A stretch of 64,000 nucleotides of DNA from Haloarcula salinisoli (GTDB lineage Archaea; Halobacteriota; Halobacteria; Halobacteriales; Haloarculaceae): NCBI RefSeq assembly GCF_019599405.1, contig NZ_RKLQ01000002.1, positions 882,052 through 946,051 on the forward strand, in the 5' to 3' direction. Both the position numbers and the translations under genes were made by a program. Positions 51,895 through 62,453 of the stretch are shown in pieces; within the stretch, counting starts at the first letter, position 1; every line of letters begins with the position of its first letter. The notes under the pieces were generated by a model. That model searched no databases and was not told the origin of the DNA. It was given only the letters and a program-made list of their open reading frames with translations.

Positions 51895-53685
51895 TTACTC
51901 CACCGTCACACTTTTCGCCAGATTCCGCGGCTTGTCGATGTTGCGCCCGAGCTTCGCCGCGGTGTGATAGGACAGCAGCTGCAGGTGGGCGTTCGCGAGC
52001 ACCGCCGCGGCGCGCTCGTGGGTCTCGGGAATCTCCAGCACGTGGTCGGCGTACCGGTGGACGTCGGTCTGGCCGTCGGTAATCGCGACCACCGGCGCGT
52101 CACGAGCTTCCACCTCCTTGACGTTGCCCACAGTCTTGCGGGCTTTCTCGTCGTCGCCGATGACCACGGTGAAGACGGGCGTCTCCGAGGTGACGAGTGC
52201 CAGCGGGCCGTGTTTGAGCTCGCCGGCGGCAAAGCCCTCGGCGTGTTTGTAGGTTATCTCTTTCATCTTCAGGGCGCCCTCCAGTGCGACTGGGAACTGG
52301 AGTCCGCGGCCGATGAAGAAGTACGCGCCGGCGTCGGCGTACATCTCGGCGACGTCCTCGGCGCGTGACTCGTCGAGGATGCGCTGGAGGTCCCCGGGGA
52401 GTTCCCGCAGGGCGTTGATGACCTCGCGGGCGTCGTCGGAGTTGGTCATCCCCAGCGTGAGCAGGTTCAGCGCGGCCAGCTGCGAGGAGAAGGTCTTGCT
52501 CGCGGCGACGCCGATCTCCGGGCCGGCACGGATGTAGAAGGCGTGGTCGCACTCGCGGGCGGCCGTCGAGCCGACCGTGTTGGTGACCACGAGCGTGCGG
52601 GCACCGCGTTTCTGAGCGGCCCGCAGCGCCGAGAGCGTGTCGGCCGTCTCGCCGCTCTGGGTGACGCCGATGACCAGGGCGTCGCCGATGGGCGGCACCG
52701 ATGTGGCGAACTCGCTGGCGAGGAACGCCTGGGCCGGGATACCGGCCTCGCGGAACAGGTGAGCGCCGTACAGCGCGGCGTGATAGGAGGTGCCACAGGC
52801 GACGAACTGGACGCCGGTCGGCGAGAGGTCTCCTAGATCATCGAGGTCGACGGTGCCGGCCATCTCGTCGACGCGCTCGCGCAGGCACTGCCGCAGGGCG
52901 CGGGGCTGTTCGTGAATCTCCTTTATCATGTAGTGGTCGTAGCCGCTCTTGCCGGTCTCCTCGGGGTCCCACTCGATGGTATCGACGTCTTTCTCGACGC
53001 TGACACCGTCCGAGTCGGTGACTTCCCAGCCAGCGTCGTCGAGCCGGGCGAACTCGCCGTCGGCGAGGTAGACGACCTGGTCGGTGAAATCGCGGAACGC
53101 GGGGACGTCGCTGGCGAGGTACGTCGCGCCGTCGTCCAGCCCCAGGACGAGCGGGGAGTCGTGCCGGGCTGCGAAGATGGCCTCGGTGCCGGCGACGACG
53201 GCCGCGATAGCGTAGCTCCCCTCCAGCCGGGCGATGGCCTGGCGGAACGCCGCTTCGGGCTCGGCACCCTCGGCCAGTGCGTCCTCGATGAGGTGGGGGA
53301 CGACTTCGGTGTCCGTATCGGAGGTGAACGTGTGGCCGGCGGCGACGAGTTCGTCGCGCAGACTCTGGTAGTTCTCGATGATGCCGTTGTGGACGACGGC
53401 GACGTCACCCTGGCAGTCCTGGTGAGGATGGGAGTTCGCGTCGGTCGGCGGCCCGTGGGTGCTCCAGCGGGTGTGGCCGATACCGACCGAGCCGGACAGC
53501 GTGGCGCTCTCCAGGGCGTCCCGTAGGTCCTCGATCTTCCCCGATTTCTTGCACAGCGACACACGCTCGTCGGCCATCGCCACGCCGGCCGAATCGTAGC
53601 CCCGGTACTCCAGCTTCGAGAGGCCATGCACCAGCGTGTCGAGCGTCTCGGAGCCGCGGCCGACACAGCCGATGATGCCACACAT
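51895..53685 (-). CDS. glmS: Glutamine--fructose-6-phosphate aminotransferase (isomerizing)
   Basis: 596 residues. N-terminal glutaminase with the nucleophile Cys2 in MCGIIGCVGRG, GHTRWSTHGPPTDANSHPH, VVHNGIIENY and a later SDTDTEVVPHL; two SIS domains follow (CGTSYHAALYGAHLFREAGI, GVTQSGETADTLSALRAA, FIGRGLQFPVALEGALKMKE), ending with DKPRNLAKSVTVE. It makes glucosamine-6-phosphate from fructose-6-phosphate and glutamine, the first step to UDP-amino sugars. Its start codon shares a base with the stop of the preceding glmU-type gene (TGATG), so the two form one operon. Confidence 0.95.
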   Translation of the reverse strand: MCGIIGCVGRGSETLDTLVHGLSKLEYRGYDSAGVAMADERVSLCKKSGKIEDLRDALESATLSGSVGIGHTRWSTHGPPTDANSHPHQDCQGDVAVVHNGIIENYQSLRDELVAAGHTFTSDTDTEVVPHLIEDALAEGAEPEAAFRQAIARLEGSYAIAAVVAGTEAIFAARHDSPLVLGLDDGATYLASDVPAFRDFTDQVVYLADGEFARLDDAGWEVTDSDGVSVEKDVDTIEWDPEETGKSGYDHYMIKEIHEQPRALRQCLRERVDEMAGTVDLDDLGDLSPTGVQFVACGTSYHAALYGAHLFREAGIPAQAFLASEFATSVPPIGDALVIGVTQSGETADTLSALRAAQKRGARTLVVTNTVGSTAARECDHAFYIRAGPEIGVAASKTFSSQLAALNLLTLGMTNSDDAREVINALRELPGDLQRILDESRAEDVAEMYADAGAYFFIGRGLQFPVALEGALKMKEITYKHAEGFAAGELKHGPLALVTSETPVFTVVIGDDEKARKTVGNVKEVEARDAPVVAITDGQTDVHRYADHVLEIPETHERAAAVLANAHLQLLSYHTAAKLGRNIDKPRNLAKSVTVE

Positions 53686-54875
53686 CAGCGAGTCACCTCC
53701 GCGCCCTCCTCGACGTTGCCACGCACGGTCACGCCCACGTCGAGGTGGGCCTTCGGGCCGACCAGCGACCCCGGCGTGAAGCTGACGTTCCCGCGAGCTC
53801 GGGCCCGGTCGGCGATGACCGCGCCCAGGCGCTGCTCCTCGAAGATGTTCGTCCCGACCTGGACGTCGGCCGGACCGGCGGGGACCACCGTACTCGCCCC
53901 GAGGTGGACGTCCTGCCCGGTGACAGTGTCCATGAGCGTCGACCCGGGGTCGATGCGCGTGTCCGCGTCGATGACGCTGTCCTGGACGACGGCGTTCGAG
54001 CCGACGGTGACGTTGCTGCCAAGCGCCGTGTTCGGGCCGATGACGGCGTCGGGCCCGACCTCACAGTCCTGGCCGACGACGACCGGCGCCTGGAGGACGG
54101 CCTCGTGGTGGACCCGTGCCGAATCGGCGATCCAGACGCCGTCACTGCGGGCCGCCTCGACGACACGGCCCCGCGAGAGGACCTCACGAGCCACGGTCAG
54201 CAGGTCCCACGGGTAGGTGGCGTCGACCCACATCCCGTCGACCTCGACGCCGCGGACCCGGTCGCGCTCGATGATACGCTCCAGGGTGTCCGTCAGTGCC
54301 AGCTCGCCCTCCTGTCGCGACGTCTCCTCGATAGCAGTGAAGATGTCCGCCGAGAAGGCGTAGACGCCGGCGTTGATGAGCCGGTAGTCGTCGGTGCGGG
54401 GTTTCTCGACGAGGTCGGCAATTTCGTCGCCGTGCATCTCGACGGCCCCGTACCGGCTCGTATCCTGTCGCTCGACGACCGCCAGCGACGGGTCGCCCGT
54501 CTCGGCGAAGCTGTCGGCGACGGCCGACACCGTCCCCGCGTCGATAAGCCGGTCGCCGTTGAGCACGAGCACCGACTCGTCGACGGCCTCGCTCGCCTGC
54601 AAGAGCGCGTGTCCACTGCCCAGTTGCTTGCGCTGTGTGACGTAGGTGACCGGCACGTCACGATAGGTCGGCCCGAAGTGGTCCTGCACGCGGTCGCGCT
54701 TGTAGCCGACGACCGCGACCAGCTCCTCGACACCCGCCTCGACCAGCGCGTCGAAGACGTGTTCGAGAATCGGACGGTTCCCAGCGGGCAGCATCGGTTT
54801 CGGCCGATTCCGGGTCAGCGGCCGCAGTCTAGTCCCCTCGCCAGCGGCGAGCACCACCGCCGTATCGATGTCCAT
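53685..54875 (-). CDS. glmU: Bifunctional sugar-1-phosphate nucleotidylyltransferase/acetyltransferase (GlmU-type)
   Basis: 396 residues. N-terminal nucleotidyltransferase signature LAAGEGTRLRPLTRNRPKPM, then LVLNGDRLID and LVEKPRTDDYRLINAGVYAF. The C-terminal 150 residues are a left-handed beta-helix with hexapeptide repeats (VVGQDCEVGPDAVIGPNTAL) and a tail domain. Archaeal proteins of this design acetylate glucosamine-1-phosphate and form UDP-GlcNAc. It is upstream of and coupled to glmS. A TATA-like tract occurs in the 20-40 bp upstream (around 54894-54906). The glmM step must be elsewhere. Confidence 0.88.
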   Translation of the reverse strand: MDIDTAVVLAAGEGTRLRPLTRNRPKPMLPAGNRPILEHVFDALVEAGVEELVAVVGYKRDRVQDHFGPTYRDVPVTYVTQRKQLGSGHALLQASEAVDESVLVLNGDRLIDAGTVSAVADSFAETGDPSLAVVERQDTSRYGAVEMHGDEIADLVEKPRTDDYRLINAGVYAFSADIFTAIEETSRQEGELALTDTLERIIERDRVRGVEVDGMWVDATYPWDLLTVAREVLSRGRVVEAARSDGVWIADSARVHHEAVLQAPVVVGQDCEVGPDAVIGPNTALGSNVTVGSNAVVQDSVIDADTRIDPGSTLMDTVTGQDVHLGASTVVPAGPADVQVGTNIFEEQRLGAVIADRARARGNVSFTPGSLVGPKAHLDVGVTVRGNVEEGAEVTR

Positions 54876-55035
54876 ACACGTATCACTGCCAGCAGGGATT
54901 TGAATATGGCGGGGCTAATGCCACAAAAATTGCGAGCGGAGCGGAGAACGGACAGTAAGAGTGTCTCTTCAGGGCCATCCCACCGTTCGATGTCTGACTT
55001 TTGGGCTCCGGCCCACTCCGTTCGCCGTTGCGCCT

Positions 55036-55129
55036 CGAGGTAGTTCGCTACGCTCACTACCTCGCTATACCTCTGCGGTTCCCTTCGGTCCCCGCTTCGC
55101 TTCGAGGTCGGCGCCACGCGCCGACCTCG
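55036..55129. repeat. Hairpin cluster after cheF, terminator-like
   Basis: Two hairpins: CGAGGTAGT (55036-55044) with ACTACCTCG (55056-55064), and CGAGGTCGGCG (55103-55113) with CGCCGACCTCG (55119-55129). The second ends directly against the cheF stop codon (55130), so it could terminate or stabilise that leftward transcript. The surrounding TTCGC/GCGAA-rich repeat belongs to the same style as the spacer at 62067-62453. Confidence 0.6.
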
Positions 55130-55990
55130 CTACTGCTCTCCCATCCGGTCCCCAGCAACCCGCCGTCCCTTCGTCGTCAGCGACACCTCGGTCCGCTCGC
55201 GCAGGACGCTGATGACGTCGAGTTCGATGAGGCGGTCGAATATCGCCTCGGTCTTCTCGACGTCGATGCCGACGAAGTTGGGGATGTCGAAGGGTGAGAC
55301 CCCCGAGTGCAGCGCCATGATGACGCGTTTCTCCGTCGAGGAGAGGTCCAGGTCGGCGCGGTTCTGCTCGGCGCTGTCCTCTAACATCGTCCGGAGGACG
55401 GTGGCGTGGAACTCCTCGCCGGCGAGGTGGCTCTCGACGCTGATGTCGTCCTGGCTGTGTTCGACCTGGATGACCGTCCGTTCCTCCCCGGAGACCTGTT
55501 TGTCCTCGACGGTCAGGTCGCCGATGTCGGCCCGGTCGATGTCGACGGCCTGGCCGTCGGCCATCGCAAGCCTGACTGCTTCGTCCGATATCTTCAGTCG
55601 GCCCTTCGTCCACTCGTTGCTCTGGACGACGCCACCTTTCACCGCGGGGTGCTGGACGAGGATGACCGCGCCATCGAGGCTCGCCCGGTAGAAGTCCGTC
55701 TCGAAGGCCTCGTGGTCCGACGCCGAGACCAGCAGGACGTCCTCGCCGACGTGAAGCGCCACGTACTCGGAGACGCCGGCGCTCTGCTGGTTCACGTCGA
55801 ACCGGTCGGCGATGCGGTCGATGTCGGTCAGCGCGACCTGTCGCTTGCTGTCGGCGATGAGCGCGATGCGTTCGGTCGTGAGGATGATGCGGCAGTTCTG
55901 CCACTCGGCGTCGGTGAGCCGCTGGCCCTGCGAGACCGCCTGCAGGTACTGGCCCTGCATGTCGGCGATTTTCTTCTCTGTGTCGCTCAT
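55130..55990 (-). CDS. cheF: Archaeal chemotaxis protein CheF, paralogue 1
   Basis: 286 residues from the ATG at 55990; the frame extends 39 codons upstream but the long N-terminal part is not CheF-like. It matches the CheF-arch family: early QNCRIILTTERIALIADSKR, the VNQQSAGVSEYVALHVGEDV block, SLDGAVILVQHPAVKGGVV, TVEDKQVSGEERTVIQVEHS, and a C-terminal winged-helix (SSTEKRVIMALHSGVSPFDI, VLRERTEVSLTTKGRR). In Halobacterium CheF links CheY/CheD/CheC2 to the archaellum motor. No other che or arl genes are in the window. A second paralogue lies at 62454-63320 in the same direction. Confidence 0.88.
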   Translation of the reverse strand: MSDTEKKIADMQGQYLQAVSQGQRLTDAEWQNCRIILTTERIALIADSKRQVALTDIDRIADRFDVNQQSAGVSEYVALHVGEDVLLVSASDHEAFETDFYRASLDGAVILVQHPAVKGGVVQSNEWTKGRLKISDEAVRLAMADGQAVDIDRADIGDLTVEDKQVSGEERTVIQVEHSQDDISVESHLAGEEFHATVLRTMLEDSAEQNRADLDLSSTEKRVIMALHSGVSPFDIPNFVGIDVEKTEAIFDRLIELDVISVLRERTEVSLTTKGRRVAGDRMGEQ

Positions 55991-56185
55991 GGGCCGCTCT
56001 GTGGCGTCGTTATCGAGGCCGGCGCAAATAGGTTGCGCCGCGAGTGTCGATACTGAGAACAGGCCGGTCGGGACGCCGGATTCGCGCCGATAGTCGACGC
56101 TGACCATTGGTGCCCCGTTCCGGACACCGCAGTACGATACTGGGGAGACGTAGGCAGTTCCTACCAGGGGTGACCGACCCCGCCG

Positions 56186-56192
56186 TTTATGA
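56186..56192 (+). promoter_or_regulatory. TATA box of acs
   Basis: TTTATGA, 30-36 bp upstream of the ATG at 56222. The 231-bp region between the divergent cheF and acs genes holds both promoters. Confidence 0.5.
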
Positions 56193-56221
56193 ACAACGCC
56201 CGTAATTGTCTATGATAGACC

Positions 56222-58192
<1,971 letters not shown>

Positions 58193-58307
58193 CGGGTGTC
58201 CGGGCGGGGACGCCCGGGCGGCGCCACCGGGTCATGGCGCCGTCGGCCCCGGTGAACCGATTCTCGAACACAGGGGAGCACGGTGGGGGAGAGAGACGAA
58301 CCCAACC

Positions 58308-58964
58308 ATGCCTGACAAACACAATCACGAAGCGGCGGACGACGACACTGCCGCAGTCGACAGTAACGGGTCAAATGAAACGAGGCGATCCACATCGGAC
58401 GCTCGCTCTGATGGTGGTGAGTCGAGCGGCGCGAGACGAGCCTCGTCGGAACCACGTTCCGACGGTGGAATGACAGAGGCCGCACAGCGCCATCGGAACA
58501 CGGACTATCTCGACGAGGAGGTGAACTTGCTGAAGCCGTCCACGCCGTACATGCGTGACCACCTCAGAATCGTCTGGGTCGGCTTCGTCGCCTGGGCGCT
58601 CATCGTCTTCGGGCCGGTGACCCTGACGGCCATCGCCCCTGAGGTGATGACCACGACGATGCCGGTGCTTGGCTTCCCGTGGCACTACTTCCTCGTCGGC
58701 TTCGGTGCGCCGACGGGCGCGCTCATCCTGGCGGCCATCTACGCCCGCCAGCGAGACAAGCTCGACGACAAGTACGGTATCGACCACAGCGAGCCCGGCG
58801 CTGGCGCTCCGGAGTCGGACGACTCCGGTGAGGCCGCCGCCACGGACGGGGGTGAGCGACCCGAAGGGTCGCGAGCCTCGTCTGACCAGCGGTCAGACGG
58901 TGGCGAGCCGAGTGAAACGAGGCGAGCTTCGTCGGAACCCCGTTCCGACGGGGGCCAGCGATGA
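58308..58964 (+). CDS. DUF4212 small subunit of sodium:solute symporter, with inserted repeats
   Basis: 218 residues. The core (about 60-155) is the DUF4212 domain: TPYMRDHLRIVWVGFVAWAL and VLGFPWHYFLVGFGAPTGAL, two membrane helices. It is flanked on both sides by disordered tails made of repeated units (RRASSEPRSDGG and variants; four copies) encoded by palindromic DNA. DUF4212 proteins partner with SSS-family permeases, and here the stop overlaps the permease start (ATGA). Ordinary members are about 80-120 residues, so the tails nearly double the length. The function of the tails is unknown. Confidence 0.8.
   Translation: MPDKHNHEAADDDTAAVDSNGSNETRRSTSDARSDGGESSGARRASSEPRSDGGMTEAAQRHRNTDYLDEEVNLLKPSTPYMRDHLRIVWVGFVAWALIVFGPVTLTAIAPEVMTTTMPVLGFPWHYFLVGFGAPTGALILAAIYARQRDKLDDKYGIDHSEPGAGAPESDDSGEAAATDGGERPEGSRASSDQRSDGGEPSETRRASSEPRSDGGQR
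58429..58470. repeat. Palindromic in-frame insert, upstream tail
   Basis: The unit contains CGTCGGAAC-CAC-GTTCCGACG (58444-58464), a perfect 9-bp hairpin stem, translated as ASSEPRSDGG. A degenerate copy lies at 58380-58420. Confidence 0.7.
58866..58955. repeat. Two palindromic in-frame inserts, downstream tail
   Basis: Hairpins CGTCTGACC-AGC-GGTCAGACG (58879-58899) and CGTCGGAAC-CCC-GTTCCGACG (58930-58950), each with a 9-bp perfect stem and translated as ASSDQRSDGG and ASSEPRSDGG. The intervening GAGTGAAACGAGGCGAG is also repeated from the upstream tail. The second copy carries compensating identity to the upstream insert. Confidence 0.75.
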
Positions 58965-60637
58965 CGATACCCCTGCAGGCCGAGGCGCTGGACATCTCGT
59001 TCAAACTGCTGCCGGCTATCATCGTCTTCCTGATGATGGCCTCCTTCCTGGTCATCGGCTACGTCTTCAAAGTGGCCGACACCGAGGGGATGTGGGTCGC
59101 CGGACGGGGCATCGGCAACATCGAGAACGGGATGGCCATCGGCGCCAACTGGATGTCCGCGGCGTCGTATCTCGGACTGGCCGGACTGGTCGCGCTGGCC
59201 GGCTTCTACGGCCTCGCGTTCATCGTCGGCTGGACGACCGGCTACTTCGTCTTGCTCATCTTCCTCGCGGCACAGATGCGCCGGTTCGGGAAGTACACCG
59301 CGCCAGACTTCGTCGCGGACCGGTTCAACTCACCGACGGCACGGGCGCTGGCGGCCTTCACCACGCTGCTCATCGCATACGTCTACTCCGTGGGCCAGGC
59401 CCGCGGGATGGGGCTGGTCGGCCAGTACGTCTTCGGCCTCGACATCATCCCGATGATCGTCGTCATGATGACCATCACCGTCGGCTACCTCGCGCTCTCG
59501 GGGATGCTGGGCGCGACCAAGAACATGGCCGTCCAGTACGTCATCCTCATCGTCGCGTTCCTCGCGGGCGTCTACGCCGTCGGCTTCACGGGCGGGTACT
59601 CGACGGTCCTGCCACAGATAGAGTACGGTGCGTTGATCAGCGAACTCAGCCGACAGTTCACCGAACCGTTCATCGGTGGGAACAGCTACTACCTCTGGGT
59701 GGCGACGGCCTTTTCGCTCATCTTCGGGACCTGTGGCCTCCCGCACGTCCTCGTGCGGTTCTACACGGTCAAGAGCGAGCGGACCGCCCGCTGGTCGACC
59801 GTCTGGGGACTGTTCTTCATTCTCCTGCTGTACTGGGCCGCACCCGCGATGGCCGCCTTCGGCGTCGACCTGTTCGCGGCGGTCAACAACATCTCGCCGG
59901 AAGCCGTCTTCACCGGCGGGCAAGCGATGTCCGGCGCGGAAGGTGACGTCATCGTCGTGCTCGCCGCGCAGTTTGCCGACCTCCCGACGTGGTTCGTCGG
60001 GCTCGTCGCTGCAGGCGCGATGGCCGCGGCCATCGCGACGACCGCGGGCCTGTTCATCACGGCCTCGTCGGCGGTCGCACACGACATCTACGCCGAGCTC
60101 ATCAACCCCGACGCGACCCAGCGCCAGCAGGTGCTCATCGGGCGCGCGACCATCGTCGGCATCGGCGCCCTGGTCACGGTGACCGCCTTTAACCCGCCGG
60201 CGCTCATCGGCGAACTCGTCGCCTACGCCTTCTCGCTGGCCGGGACCGTCCTCTTCCCGATGTTCTTCCTCGGGCTCTGGTGGGAGAACACGAATCGGCA
60301 GGGCGCCCTGGCCGGGATGACCGTCGGCCTCCTGCTGTGGATAACGTCGATTATCAACAGCGTCCTGCCAGCCTACGTTCCCGCCCTTGCCGACATCGCC
60401 GGTGAAGGCGGCGCGCTCATCCCGATATACGCCCAGTACGTCCCGCCCATCGGCGCCGCGCTGGTCGGGACGCCGCTGGTCTTCCTGGTCACTATCGCCG
60501 TCTCGCTGGCGACGCCCGAGCCGCCACTGGAGACCAAGAAGATGGTCCGACAGTGTCACAGCCCGGAACCGATGGGCCAGCAACAGTCCGCCGAGGATAT
60601 CGTGTCCAGCGGCGGCGATACCCCTGCGGACGACTAA
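58961..60637 (+). CDS. Sodium:solute symporter family permease (ActP-like)
   Basis: 558 residues with about 13 membrane helices. SSS family features: GMWVAGRGIGNIENGMAIGA after helix 1, WMSAASYLGLAGLVALAGFY, a Na+-site region YVYSVGQARGMGLVGQYV, and FGTCGLPHVLVRFYTVKSER typical of acetate/monocarboxylate carriers. The C-terminal tail is Gln/Ser/Asp-rich. The 4-nt overlap with the DUF4212 subunit and the upstream acs gene point to acetate or a related short carboxylate as substrate (inference). The UspA gene follows after 2 bp. Confidence 0.88.
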   Translation: MTIPLQAEALDISFKLLPAIIVFLMMASFLVIGYVFKVADTEGMWVAGRGIGNIENGMAIGANWMSAASYLGLAGLVALAGFYGLAFIVGWTTGYFVLLIFLAAQMRRFGKYTAPDFVADRFNSPTARALAAFTTLLIAYVYSVGQARGMGLVGQYVFGLDIIPMIVVMMTITVGYLALSGMLGATKNMAVQYVILIVAFLAGVYAVGFTGGYSTVLPQIEYGALISELSRQFTEPFIGGNSYYLWVATAFSLIFGTCGLPHVLVRFYTVKSERTARWSTVWGLFFILLLYWAAPAMAAFGVDLFAAVNNISPEAVFTGGQAMSGAEGDVIVVLAAQFADLPTWFVGLVAAGAMAAAIATTAGLFITASSAVAHDIYAELINPDATQRQQVLIGRATIVGIGALVTVTAFNPPALIGELVAYAFSLAGTVLFPMFFLGLWWENTNRQGALAGMTVGLLLWITSIINSVLPAYVPALADIAGEGGALIPIYAQYVPPIGAALVGTPLVFLVTIAVSLATPEPPLETKKMVRQCHSPEPMGQQQSAEDIVSSGGDTPADD

Positions 60638-60639
60638 CC

Positions 60640-61101
60640 ATGTACGAGAACATCCTCATCCCGACGGACGGAAGCAAAACGGCGAACGTCGCAGTCGAGC
60701 ACGCGGTGGACCTCGCCGCGAAGTACGGGGCGACGGTGCACGCGCTGTACGTCGTCGACCCCGACTGGCTCGCCTACAGCCTCGGGTCCGAGCAACTCGA
60801 CCGTATCAGACAGGGGAACATCGGCGAGATGGACGAGCTGGAAGCCGACGCCGCCGAGGCGACGGGGGTCGTCGCCGACGCGGCCCGCGAAAAGGACATC
60901 GAGGTCGTCGAAGCGGTCCGGGGCGGCACGCCCCACAAGATCATCACCACCTACGCCGACAGCAACGACATCGACCTCGTCGTGATCGGGAGCCACGGCC
61001 GCTCCGGCGTCCGCCGGGCCCTGCTCGGCAGCGTCACCGAGCGCGTCCTGCGCTCGACGCACCTCCCGGTGCTCGTCGTCGACGAGCAGCGCGAGGACTG
61101 A
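60640..61101 (+). CDS. Universal stress protein UspA family
   Basis: 153 residues. Starts YENILIPTDGSKTANVAVEH; the ATP-binding signature is at the C-terminal end: VVIGSHGRSGVRRALLGSVT then ERVLRSTHLPVLVVD (G-2x-G-9x-G-S/T). The ATG is 2 bp after the permease stop. UspA genes often follow haloarchaeal transporters and may sense ATP/AMP or modulate the carrier. Here co-transcription with the symporter is likely. Confidence 0.92.
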   Translation: MYENILIPTDGSKTANVAVEHAVDLAAKYGATVHALYVVDPDWLAYSLGSEQLDRIRQGNIGEMDELEADAAEATGVVADAAREKDIEVVEAVRGGTPHKIITTYADSNDIDLVVIGSHGRSGVRRALLGSVTERVLRSTHLPVLVVDEQRED

Positions 61102-61104
61102 GAG

Positions 61105-61341
61105 ATGGCTATGAGTTCAGGCAAACGGCTGCTCGAAACCGTCGGCGAGCACGTCGACGAGCACCGCGGGGGGATGGTCGTCGACTTCGTCTTCGCGCTG
61201 GCGTGGGTGACCGTCGTCACCGTCGTCTTCGACCTGCTTCCCGGCGGGCCCGAGTGGCTCTACTACCTGACGCTGCTGGGTGGCGTCGTGGCCTACTTCG
61301 GCTTCTTCTGGTCGCTGGAGGCGGTGCGGGAGGGCGAGTAG
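61105..61341 (+). CDS. Small two-span membrane protein
   Basis: 78 residues from the ATG at 61105 (a second ATG at 61111). Hydrophobic segments MVVDFVFALAWVTVVTVVFD and WLYYLTLLGGVVAYFGFF. The gene starts 3 bp after the UspA stop, so it probably closes the acs-symporter transcript. No family recognised; size and topology match many haloarchaeal small membrane proteins. Confidence 0.65.
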   Translation: MAMSSGKRLLETVGEHVDEHRGGMVVDFVFALAWVTVVTVVFDLLPGGPEWLYYLTLLGGVVAYFGFFWSLEAVREGE

Positions 61342-61363
61342 CGACCGGTACGAGTCGAATTTA

Positions 61364-61389
61364 GTGGGAACATTTTATCATCTTCCCAC
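61364..61389 (+). promoter_or_regulatory. Promoter/operator of the toxin-antitoxin operon
   Basis: GTGGGAA (61364-61370) and TTCCCAC (61383-61389) form an inverted repeat that encloses the TATA-like TTTTAT (61373-61378), 24-29 bp before the ATG at 61402. A repressor bound to the repeat would block TBP/TFB, as expected for antitoxin autoregulation. Confidence 0.65.
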
Positions 61390-61401
61390 CCACATTTCGG
61401 T

Positions 61402-61662
61402 ATGTCCAAATCGCTCGACGAACGGGGCCGGCTCTACCTCCCGAAGGAGGTCCGCGAGCGGTTCGGCGAGCAGTACCGTATCGTCGAATTGCCGAGTCAC
61501 GTCGCTCTCTTTCCCGTCGACGACGACCCTATCGAAGGCGTTCGAGCGGCCGTCGGTGACGCGTTCGAGGGACAGGACGCCGACCGACTGAAGACTGCGG
61601 CGCGCGACCGAATCTCGGACGACGTGGCCACAGAGACGGGTGACCGAACCCAGGGAGAGTGA
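61402..61662 (+). CDS. vapB: AbrB/SpoVT-type antitoxin (VapB-like)
   Basis: 86 residues. The N-terminal half is the swapped-hairpin AbrB fold: SKSLDERGRLYLPKEVRERF, then YRIVELPSHVALFPV. The C-terminal half is acidic and helical (AVGDAFEGQDADRLKTAARD), the usual toxin-wrapping part. It overlaps the PIN-toxin gene by 4 nt (GTGA), and an inverted repeat lies over its promoter. Function: DNA-binding antitoxin that neutralises the downstream PIN ribonuclease. Confidence 0.85.
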   Translation: MSKSLDERGRLYLPKEVRERFGEQYRIVELPSHVALFPVDDDPIEGVRAAVGDAFEGQDADRLKTAARDRISDDVATETGDRTQGE

Positions 61663-62066
61663 CCGTGTACGTGGAGACGGATTTCCTGATTGCGCTGTTG
61701 AAAGAGGACGACTGGCTGCAGGAGTCCCCACTCCGGGCGCTGGAAGCGCGCGACGACATCCACACGTCCGTCCTCGCCTACGCTGAGCTACTCGTCATGT
61801 TTTACGACCGTGAACAGGCGGAGTACGATATCGACGTCCCACGTGCCGTCTCGAATTTGCTCGAACTTGTCCCCATCAGACCGGAGATACACGAGGAAGC
61901 TGTGCTGGCCGCCGCGGCGTTTCTGGACGAGTACCAGTTGACGCCGTTCGATGCACTCCACGCCGGGATGGCCGCAGTTCGTGACGGAGCGGTACTGTCG
62001 AGCGAGCAGGACTACGAGACGGTCGGACTCGACAGACTCCCGTTGGAATCATATCAGACTGAGTGA
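61659..62066 (+). CDS. vapC: PIN-domain toxin (VapC-like)
   Basis: 135 residues from a GTG at 61659 that overlaps the antitoxin stop; a GTG two codons later is possible. PIN residues are present: Asp8 in VYVETDFLIALL, Glu43 in SVLAYAELLVMF, Asp98 in TPFDALHAGMAA and a final acidic SSEQDYETVG. These four acidic positions bind the metal of the ribonuclease. VapC toxins cut tRNA or rRNA; the target of this one is unknown. The gene is followed by a 387-bp repeat-like spacer. Confidence 0.87.
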   Translation: MTVYVETDFLIALLKEDDWLQESPLRALEARDDIHTSVLAYAELLVMFYDREQAEYDIDVPRAVSNLLELVPIRPEIHEEAVLAAAAFLDEYQLTPFDALHAGMAAVRDGAVLSSEQDYETVGLDRLPLESYQTE

Positions 62067-62453
62067 GTGTCACCGCCCTACTGCTCGCGGCTCACTTCGT
62101 CCTCGATTGTTCGGATACGCCGCTTTCTGTCGGCGTCTCCCGCTCCCCGGCTCGCTTCGGTCGCCGTTCCGTCAGGAGGCGACTCGTTTCACTCGTCGCC
62201 TCCCTACTCGCGGGTCGCTGCGCTCACGGCTTGGGCCGTTCGCGTACGACCCCTCCCTGTAGTCGGGCTCGCTCTCCCCGCTGCGCTTAACCGAGGTCGT
62301 CGCTACGCTCCGACCCCGCTACTCGCGGTTCCCTTCGGTCACCGCTGCGCGTTCGGTGGCGTCTCCCTCCGGTCGACCTCGCTGCTCGCGGCTCGTTACA
62401 CTCGCCGCTGCGCATTTCGGCGGTTTTCGCTCGCTCCGCTCGCTCAAACCGCC
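62067..62453. repeat. Gene-free spacer of TTCGCTCG/CTCGCGG-type repeats
   Basis: The 387 bp are built from short units such as CTCGCGGCTC, TTCGGTC, GCTGCGC and CTTCGCTCG repeated in changing order, so all frames are open yet encode no plausible haloarchaeal protein (very Ser/Arg/Pro-rich on both strands). It lies between the 3' ends of vapC and the second cheF gene. The style resembles the sequence behind the first cheF gene (55000-55129). Confidence 0.6.
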
